This document shows positions 58,248 through 64,000 of a stretch of DNA of 64,000 bases, piece after piece. The notes below the pieces were generated by a model, which made no database searches, had not been told where the DNA came from, and saw nothing but the letters and a program-made list of their open reading frames with translations. Position numbers and translations under genes: made by a program. Each line of letters begins with the position of its first letter. Within the stretch, counting starts at the first letter, position 1. Origin of the DNA: Oleispirillum sp963668495 (GTDB taxonomy: Bacteria > Pseudomonadota > Alphaproteobacteria > Rhodospirillales > Rhodospirillaceae); assembly GCA_963668495.1 (NCBI GenBank), contig OY764545.1, forward strand, positions 62,001-126,000, read 5' to 3'.

Positions 58248-59690
58248 ATGTCTTTAAAGAAAGATTTCCGCCACGCGAAGGTGTTAGCAACACTGGGACC
58301 GTCCTCATCCACGGAAGAAACCATTGAAGCCCTGTTTAAGGCCGGGGCAAGCGTCTTTCGCCTGAATTTCAGCCATGGCACCCACGAAGACCATAAACAG
58401 CGGGTCGAGATCATCAGAAGAGTTGCCAAACGCCATTGCTACCCCATCGGGATTCTGGCTGATTTGCAGGGGCCGAAATTGCGGGTCGGCACATTTACCA
58501 ACGGCAAGGCCAAGTTGATTCCGGGGCAACACTTCCGGTTGGACCTTTTGGACAGCCCCGGCACCAATGAACGTGTCACCCTGCCCCATCCAGAGATTCT
58601 AAGCGCAATGAAAGAAGGCACAGACCTTCTAGTGGACGATGGGCGCATTCGCCTGCGGGTTATCCACGCCACAGCGGACCATTGCGAAACTGAAGTTATC
58701 TTGGGCGGCACCATATCGGATCGTAAGGGTGTTAACGTCCCGCAAGTTACATTGGATATATCCCCCCTGACCGTTAAGGACCGAAAAGATCTCGCCTTTG
58801 CTCTGGATATGGGGGTGGACTGGGTCGCCCTTTCCTTCGTGCAACGCCCGGAAGATGTCACGGACATCCGTAAGATCGTCAACGGCGCAGCAGGCGTGGT
58901 TGCCAAACTGGAGAAGCCCAGCGCGCTTGACCACTTGGATGCAATTATTGAATTGTCCGACGGCATTATGGTGGCCCGCGGCGACCTTGGGGTCGAGATC
59001 CCGCCGGAACGAGTCCCCATTGCCCAAAAACAAATTGTTTCTGCATGTCGCGCGGCTGGTAAACCGGTAATCGTTGCCACCCAAATGTTGGAAAGCATGA
59101 TCACCGCGCCCGCACCAACCAGAGCCGAAGCATCAGACGTTGCCACCGCCGTATTCGATGGAGCCGATGCGGTGATGTTATCCGCAGAAACCGCGGCAGG
59201 TCAGTACCCAATTGAGGCAGTCGAAATGATGGGGCGGATTATTCAATCCGTGGAAGCCGACCCCTTATTTGCCCGGCAAATGGAAATATCCCACCGCCCA
59301 CCTGAGGCCACTTCCTCCGATGCCATCAGTGCTGCCGCCAGCCAAGTCGCCCAAACACTGAAAGCCGAAGCAATCGCGACCTTTACTTTTTCTGGCTCAA
59401 CAACGTTGCGCGCAGCCCGTGAGCGACCCTTGGTTCCTATCCTGTGCCTGACCCCAAATATTCAGGTGGCACGGCGCATGTCGTTGGTCTGGGGGGTCCA
59501 CGCCACAATAGATTCGGGTATCACAAACTTTACAGAGGCAGTGCAACGTGCATCCAGAGTCGCGGTTCGTGATGGCTTTGCCAAACCCGGCGAACGATTG
59601 GTCGTTACCGCAGGTGTTCCATTCGGTCGCCCAGGTACCACCAACTCCCTACGCATCGCATTCGTTGAGGAGCCGTGGAACAAGGCTTAA
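58248..59690 (+). CDS. pyk: Pyruvate kinase
   Basis: 480 aa from the ATG at 58248 (MSLKKDFRHAKVLATLGPSS), preceded by AAGGTG; a GTG at 58230 is in frame but less likely. Converts phosphoenolpyruvate and ADP to pyruvate and ATP. N-terminal VLATLGPSS and RLNFSHG; K+/Mg2+-binding signature GIMVARGDLGVEIP; substrate loop ATQMLESM; AVFDGADAVMLSAETAAGQYP. All domains present. Monocistronic; a hairpin follows. Confidence 0.95.
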   Translation: MSLKKDFRHAKVLATLGPSSSTEETIEALFKAGASVFRLNFSHGTHEDHKQRVEIIRRVAKRHCYPIGILADLQGPKLRVGTFTNGKAKLIPGQHFRLDLLDSPGTNERVTLPHPEILSAMKEGTDLLVDDGRIRLRVIHATADHCETEVILGGTISDRKGVNVPQVTLDISPLTVKDRKDLAFALDMGVDWVALSFVQRPEDVTDIRKIVNGAAGVVAKLEKPSALDHLDAIIELSDGIMVARGDLGVEIPPERVPIAQKQIVSACRAAGKPVIVATQMLESMITAPAPTRAEASDVATAVFDGADAVMLSAETAAGQYPIEAVEMMGRIIQSVEADPLFARQMEISHRPPEATSSDAISAAASQVAQTLKAEAIATFTFSGSTTLRAARERPLVPILCLTPNIQVARRMSLVWGVHATIDSGITNFTEAVQRASRVAVRDGFAKPGERLVVTAGVPFGRPGTTNSLRIAFVEEPWNKA

Positions 59691-59718
59691 GCCCAAAAAC
59701 CTTGCCTTAAAACACGAA

Positions 59719-59739
59719 AGGCGGCCCATAGGGCCGCCT
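59719..59739. terminator. Bidirectional hairpin between pyk and rpmJ
   Basis: AGGCGGCCC/GGGCCGCCT perfect 9-bp stem with an ATA loop; little T on either side. Confidence 0.55.
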
Positions 59740-59781
59740 AATTCGCTCTGGGTGGCAACACGTGCCACACAGACAACAAGA

Positions 59782-59907
59782 TTAACCTTGGCGTGCTTTA
59801 AAACGCGGGTTGGTCTTGTTAATCACGTAGACGCGACCTTTGCGACGCACCACGCGGCAGTTCTTGTCCCGCAGCTTGGCGGATTTCAAAGAGTTGCGAA
59901 CTTTCAT
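59782..59907 (-). CDS. rpmJ: Ribosomal protein L36, 41-residue zinc-free form
   Basis: 41 aa from the ATG at 59907 (MKVRNSLKSAK); the frame is open further upstream but this is the exact family start. The classical zinc ligands are not all present (only one Cys, KNCRVVRR), marking the C-minus/YkgO-like long form common in alphaproteobacteria. Large-subunit component. Confidence 0.95.
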   Translation of the reverse strand: MKVRNSLKSAKLRDKNCRVVRRKGRVYVINKTNPRFKARQG

Positions 59908-59972
59908 GACGTGCTCTTTCAAATAGAGGTATTCAAACGAGGGCCGCACAATACGCAGCACAGGGTGATCTG

Positions 59973-60914
59973 TCAATACTTCCAATCGCTCATTGTCGAA
60001 ACTCTGCCTTTTTTCCGTTCTGAAGAGTTATTGGCAGAGAAACGATACACTTTCAAAGCCCCGGCACGCATGGCTGCGGCAAGGGCATCCCAGCGATCGC
60101 ACTCATCAAGGATGATTTGGGCCTGAAATGGTGAGATATCAGCCCCTCTGAGGCTGTCTCTGAACTTTGCCCAGTTATCCTCGGCACTGGAAAGGTACGA
60201 CTCGGTAATATCCTCAGCCACATGCACAAGGAAGTTATTTTTCTTCAAACCATCTGCCATGACACGGGCGGGGCACGGTAACAGGCTTGGGATTTCCTTA
60301 TCCAGAACCGCATCAATCAGATGCTTCTGGCCTTTTACATTTCCCAACACATAGTCAACCAGCACCAAATGCCCGGATGGTTTCAGCCCCTGAGCCAGTT
60401 GTTCAAATGCATTGTCTTTATTGCTGATTCCGGAAAAGAACATGCGGCTTAGGATCGCATCATACCCCGAAGGCTTCAGTCGCAAGCTTTCCGGCTCACA
60501 GTGGTGGAAAATTGCTTTTTTTTCCAGACTCTGTTTTAGGGATCGCTCATTTGCTTCCTTAATCAAGGTCTCGTCTTGGTCAAGACCAACCAACCAGACC
60601 CCAAATTTTTTGACCAAATAGCGATCAACACCACCCAGACCGCATTTCAGGTCCAGCATGGTTTTGGCGGATGTCAACGCACAGGCATTCATCAGGTCTG
60701 CAACCTGTTCATGACTGCCGGGCTGAAGGTTGCCCCGCCCCCATACTGATTCAAGGATTTCTTGACGCTCAATCGGCCACGTCCCGGGGGAATACGCACG
60801 GGGTTCGACCACCGCCGGCTCTGAGATAACCCGAGGCGGTTCAGATTTCTTTGCAGGACGGACAGGTTTGGTCTTCGCTGCCCCCCCGCCAGACAGTAGG
60901 TCCTTCAACGACAC
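59973..60914 (-). CDS. SAM-dependent methyltransferase domain protein
   Basis: 313 aa from a GTG at 60914 with AGAAGGGG upstream. The N-terminal ~45 residues are Lys/Pro-rich and probably disordered. A class I methyltransferase fold follows: TMLDLKCGLGGVDRYL (motif I, about 86-101), GLDQDETLI acid, and GLKPSGHLVLVDYV motif. Substrate unknown. The motif I has Lys-Cys in place of the usual G-x-G start, so activity is not guaranteed. Confidence 0.75.
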   Translation of the reverse strand: MSLKDLLSGGGAAKTKPVRPAKKSEPPRVISEPAVVEPRAYSPGTWPIERQEILESVWGRGNLQPGSHEQVADLMNACALTSAKTMLDLKCGLGGVDRYLVKKFGVWLVGLDQDETLIKEANERSLKQSLEKKAIFHHCEPESLRLKPSGYDAILSRMFFSGISNKDNAFEQLAQGLKPSGHLVLVDYVLGNVKGQKHLIDAVLDKEIPSLLPCPARVMADGLKKNNFLVHVAEDITESYLSSAEDNWAKFRDSLRGADISPFQAQIILDECDRWDALAAAMRAGALKVYRFSANNSSERKKGRVSTMSDWKY

Positions 60915-61024
60915 GTGGTACCCCTTCTATTGGGCGATCAATCATTATTATCGTCAATCCGATACAGAACCATACCCGGTTTTGACTATGGCAGCATTAT
61001 GAAAAACACCACATCTTGCCGGGT

Positions 61025-61690
61025 TTACATTGAAATTCGTATGAGGGTGCAAGGCATGTCGCTTGAGTTGATACTCCACTGCCCTCCCCAACCGGAAACA
61101 AGCAACTTCGCAAGCATAAGACCGCAGCTCAACGGTGTATCCTCGCCACCGTTTAAAGTACGTTCAAGGACGACGGCATCCTGCCGAGATAGTCCTACAC
61201 CATTAAATCCGAATACAAGCTCGCGCATGGCAGGCCTTACCCCGATGACAATTCTATCCGCCTGATAAGTTGCGATTGCCATTTCAAGCAAAGCATTCAG
61301 CACCCACGCCCCATTTCGGCTCGGCAACTTAATTTGACGGTGCTTGCCATATATCCGTATGGATTGCCCTTGCTGCCACAAATCCGGCGACACTTGTTGC
61401 GCATAAGACAAAGTTTCGGAAAAACGCAGGGTTTCAGCTTGCCCAAGATGATCCGCATCTAAAACACGGGCCAGCGTATGAAGTTGGGTCAGTTGCCGAT
61501 CAATCTCAGAAACAGCATAGTCCACCTTATCCGGTAGGTGGCGCTGATCATCTGTAACAACGCCCGGCAACCCCACCATCATCCTTAACGCCTGTAAGGG
61601 TTGGGAAATATCGTGCACCGCCTGCCGCACAGCAGAAGGGAAAGCATCACGGCTTTGTGCCTTGATAGCAAGACTGCGACTGGTCGGCAT
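61025..61690 (-). CDS. Histidine-kinase-like protein with degenerate ATPase domain
   Basis: 221 aa, soluble, no sensor domain. An H-box-like VRQAVHDISQPLQALRMMVG (about residues 21-40) resembles the HDxxQPL dimerisation motif. The C-terminal part follows HATPase layout (WVLNALLEMAIA in place of the N-box; FGFNGVGLS where DxGxG is expected; SCGLMLAKLLVSGWGG), but key acidic residues are missing. It may be a phosphotransfer protein like ChpT, or a pseudo-kinase. The next gene upstream (61724) may be a partner. Confidence 0.6.
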   Translation of the reverse strand: MPTSRSLAIKAQSRDAFPSAVRQAVHDISQPLQALRMMVGLPGVVTDDQRHLPDKVDYAVSEIDRQLTQLHTLARVLDADHLGQAETLRFSETLSYAQQVSPDLWQQGQSIRIYGKHRQIKLPSRNGAWVLNALLEMAIATYQADRIVIGVRPAMRELVFGFNGVGLSRQDAVVLERTLNGGEDTPLSCGLMLAKLLVSGWGGQWSINSSDMPCTLIRISM

Positions 61691-61723
61691 ATTCGGCTAC
61701 TCCTTTGCTGCGGTCGTTGATGC

Positions 61724-62128
61724 TTAGTTCAGAACCGCATCCGGCGGCGGCGGCAGCTCTGTGGTAAAGTTCGTGCTTGGCTCATCTTCTGTCAAACATT
61801 CCGCCCGCACGGTTAAATTGGCAACCATTGCCATGGATGTATCGATCATCCAACGCACACGGGTTTCATGCTCCTTATTCTCTGCTGCAACAGTTTCCGG
61901 CAGAATATGTTTTTGCAGAACCCCAGCAACACCAGCCAAGGCACGGGCCGTCGACCGAAGCGATATATTGTCCACAATCAGGTTTCCGTGTTCCTCGATG
62001 CAGTTGGCGGCGTTTTCCAGATCCTTCATCATGATCAGAATGTCTTTGCCTTCCCCCTCGCCTTCATTTTTCACCCGGTGCGCCATAAACCGCAACGTCG
62101 CCACATAAAAACTGTAATCCATACCCAT
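61724..62128 (-). CDS. Hypothetical small helical protein
   Basis: 134 aa from the ATG at 62128 (MGMDYSFYVATLRF) with AAGAG upstream; the longer frame to 62170 would overlap the hydrolase. Helical, cytoplasmic, acidic/proline C-terminus. A stretch around FMAHRV...LENAANCIEEHGNLIVDN could form a bundle. No family recognised. It lies between the hydrolase and the kinase-like gene with short gaps, so likely co-transcribed. Confidence 0.6.
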   Translation of the reverse strand: MGMDYSFYVATLRFMAHRVKNEGEGEGKDILIMMKDLENAANCIEEHGNLIVDNISLRSTARALAGVAGVLQKHILPETVAAENKEHETRVRWMIDTSMAMVANLTVRAECLTEDEPSTNFTTELPPPPDAVLN

Positions 62129-62133
62129 CACTC

Positions 62134-63009
62134 TTAATTTTCCAAAGTGGACACATATCGTTCCAACCAACGCAGAGAACGCAGAGTCGCGGCCTCTCTT
62201 GCCTTTGCATTGGGACCAATGGTCACAACCTTTTGACCGCTCGCATAAACTTCATTCCGCACGACAATTGACTTTGGCTTCCCCTTGGGGTCATCAAAAC
62301 TGTGTCGAACACCATCATAAACATCCCACTCTATAGGTCCAGCTTGACGTGTTTTCATACTGTTTGCCATCCGCACGCAGTACCTTGCAGGGGTCCATGT
62401 ATCATCTGCCCCTAGCTGCATAAGTAATGGCGCAATGGATTTATAAGACGGCTGTTTGCGATGAATCTGGAAACAACCGGGATAAAACAGAACTCCCGCT
62501 TGAAAATCATATTGCAAACCGACAGGGCGGAACTGGGTTTTGTCAGATAAAGCAGATAAGGCAGCCATTGCCCCATTGGACCATCCCATGAGTGCTATTG
62601 CATCCGCACGAATATCTGACCGTTGTTGAAGCCAATTTAACGCGGCATAAGCATCAACAACGCGCTCTTTATCTGGATGAATTGGACGTGGACTAACTTG
62701 ACAGATGGATTGGTAGCCGCGTTCTGTAAAGCTGTCAGGAAACACGACGGCAAAGCCTGCCGCATTCAGGCGTTCAGCCCAATATCTTTCACGCGCCTTT
62801 AATTTGCCTGTAGCAGTCAACATACCGGAACAGCCATGAAGGGCGACAACCGCCGGATATGGGCCATCGGTAGAAGGAAGAAACAGCCGACCAGTCACTT
62901 CGCCACCAGTTGGCAGGGGAATGCGCACTTTATCATCATGGGCAAAACTTTCAGCCCCACCCAAGACGCTACACAATACGATTGATATAACCCGGAGCCG
63001 CACCAGCAC
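62134..63009 (-). CDS. Periplasmic dienelactone hydrolase-family alpha/beta hydrolase
   Basis: 291 aa. The GTG at 63009 is chosen because AGGAGG stands five bases upstream; the GTG at 63015 would overlap that site. Signal peptide cleaved around AESFA. Alpha/beta hydrolase fold: oxyanion region VVALHGCSG, nucleophile elbow GWSNG with Ser, and catalytic His in DGVRHSFDDP; Asp likely in LGADDTW. Family members use Cys or Ser nucleophiles; here Ser. Substrate unknown. Confidence 0.85.
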   Translation of the reverse strand: MLVRLRVISIVLCSVLGGAESFAHDDKVRIPLPTGGEVTGRLFLPSTDGPYPAVVALHGCSGMLTATGKLKARERYWAERLNAAGFAVVFPDSFTERGYQSICQVSPRPIHPDKERVVDAYAALNWLQQRSDIRADAIALMGWSNGAMAALSALSDKTQFRPVGLQYDFQAGVLFYPGCFQIHRKQPSYKSIAPLLMQLGADDTWTPARYCVRMANSMKTRQAGPIEWDVYDGVRHSFDDPKGKPKSIVVRNEVYASGQKVVTIGPNAKAREAATLRSLRWLERYVSTLEN

Positions 63010-63018
63010 TGACACCTC

Positions 63019-64000
63019 CTACCGTACCCCTCCAGAAATCAACATAATCCACGCCATACCAACAACGCTGCCAGCCGCGACGAACCAACGGTTCCAGACC
63101 AAGCCAACCGTTGTTGCCTTGACCTTGCCATACATGGCAACCAATAGAACCGTCGCGGTGAATGGCGATGTTGCACCACCAAACGCCCAGCCAATACATA
63201 TGGCAGCCAAAACAATATCCGGTGATACGCCCATAGCCGCCGGAGTTGGCAACAACGGCCCCAGCATGGTTACCGCCAAAATCGGGTGCATGCCCAACTG
63301 GCCCAGTATTGGTAACCCAATGATAATACCAAATAAAATTGCCTCAGTTGGCAAAGTGGACAGGTCTAAAATCTGTTCACTAATCAGGGGGGCAGCCAGG
63401 ACTCCGCCCAGTTTACCTACATATGCAGCTATATACAGCAGAACCATTTCGCCTTTGTAACTATCCAGTTCGGGACCGATATAATCCGCAGTTCTCTGCC
63501 GTAAAATAGCCCCAAGGGCGTTTCCATCCCGCTGCTCACAAGTCCGGTTTTGAAGCGCAATCCAGCCGAGACTGATTAACGGCACCACCATCATCACAAT
63601 AATGACGATGCGGTAGCCACTGAGCAATTCCAGCGCACCGACCGTGGTAAAAATCACCAAAAGCAATATCAACAGGGGACGTATGGACGATAGGTTGCCA
63701 ATTTGCCGCGTCTGGCTTTCGGATTGTGATGCCTTTGATTTCAGTAAGGCATCCAGCCCCCAACCAACCAACATCAGCAGTACCGCACTGACCAATCCAT
63801 ACCACACCACACCATTCCAGCTGCTACCCTCGATAACGGCTGTTCCCATTGCCATGGAAAAGGTCAAAGGTGACCAACACAGGGTAGCAACAAAACCACG
63901 CTGAATAGCCAACAGCATGCGCCGAACCCGTTCCGGGTTTTTCAAGGTCAGGCCGTCTCCGCCATCGGCCTTATCCACCAAGGCGCCAAGCAAAGAAATC
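63019..64000 (-). CDS. Integral membrane protein, ion-transporter-like (5' partial, cut by window end)
   Basis: The frame is open through base 64000; the TTG at 63993 is internal, so the N-terminus lies outside. At least eight hydrophobic segments in the visible 327 residues. The stretch LGMHPILAVTMLGPLLPTPAAMG followed by WAFGGATSPF resembles the G-x-HP...SP motifs of IT-superfamily carriers, but no specific family is certain. The visible cytoplasmic loop (about residue 65-80 of the fragment) is Ser/Gln-rich. Upstream neighbour of the hydrolase gene, with a 9-base gap. Confidence 0.7.
   Translation of the reverse strand, partial: ISLLGALVDKADGGDGLTLKNPERVRRMLLAIQRGFVATLCWSPLTFSMAMGTAVIEGSSWNGVVWYGLVSAVLLMLVGWGLDALLKSKASQSESQTRQIGNLSSIRPLLILLLVIFTTVGALELLSGYRIVIIVMMVVPLISLGWIALQNRTCEQRDGNALGAILRQRTADYIGPELDSYKGEMVLLYIAAYVGKLGGVLAAPLISEQILDLSTLPTEAILFGIIIGLPILGQLGMHPILAVTMLGPLLPTPAAMGVSPDIVLAAICIGWAFGGATSPFTATVLLVAMYGKVKATTVGLVWNRWFVAAGSVVGMAWIMLISGGVR

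Overview
The window looks like an alphaproteobacterial chromosome, most likely a marine or aquatic member of the Rhodospirillales/Thalassospira-Terasakiella type. This is an inference from the rrn operon order (16S, tRNA-Ile, tRNA-Ala, 23S, 5S, tRNA-fMet), a FixJ-type regulator, a DctPQM TRAP system, alanine dehydrogenase with a divergent Lrp regulator, and a moderate base composition. No species call is possible from sequence alone.

Layout. (1) 1-8938: a metal/siderophore uptake locus. A fused dipeptide-type ABC ATPase (cut by the window edge) converges on a leftward operon of TonB receptor, binding protein, permease, ATPase and a SAM methyltransferase, with a divergent AraC/PchR-like activator. 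(2) 9277-19321: an accessory stretch. It holds a peptidoglycan-binding putative toxin with a convergent overlapping membrane protein, an IS3 element abutting an IS5 remnant, a periplasmic asparaginase, a Cache-PAS histidine kinase/FixJ-type pair, a second (decayed) IS3 element, and a decapitated large serine recombinase. (3) 19275-28419: a 9.1-kb integrative element bounded by 47-bp direct repeats of the tRNA-fMet 3' end. It carries a tyrosine integrase, a three-gene coupled AT-rich operon of unknown function with a PLD-like protein, a ParB-like gene, a primase/helicase pair, an AlpA-type regulator and two unknown genes. (4) 28375-33902: the complete rrn operon on the minus strand with promoter and boxA. 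(5) 34054-64000: ordinary core genome. It contains a polar amino-acid ABC operon, guaC, an EAL phosphodiesterase, lrp/ald, an OmpA lipoprotein, a PAS-GGDEF cyclase, an SLC13 transporter, a YgiQ radical SAM protein, an RND pump, a TRAP transporter, pyk, rpmJ, a methyltransferase, a degenerate histidine-kinase-like protein, a dienelactone hydrolase-like protein and a partial membrane transporter.

How it works together. The left locus would import a metal chelate across both membranes and possibly methylate it or its product. The tRNA-fMet gene has been a repeated landing site: one clean island is present, and a second recombinase fragment ends inside the distal copy of the same tRNA end. The best candidate for an undescribed system is the 20782-23111 operon inside the island. 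The toxin/membrane-protein pair at 9277-10931 is the second.
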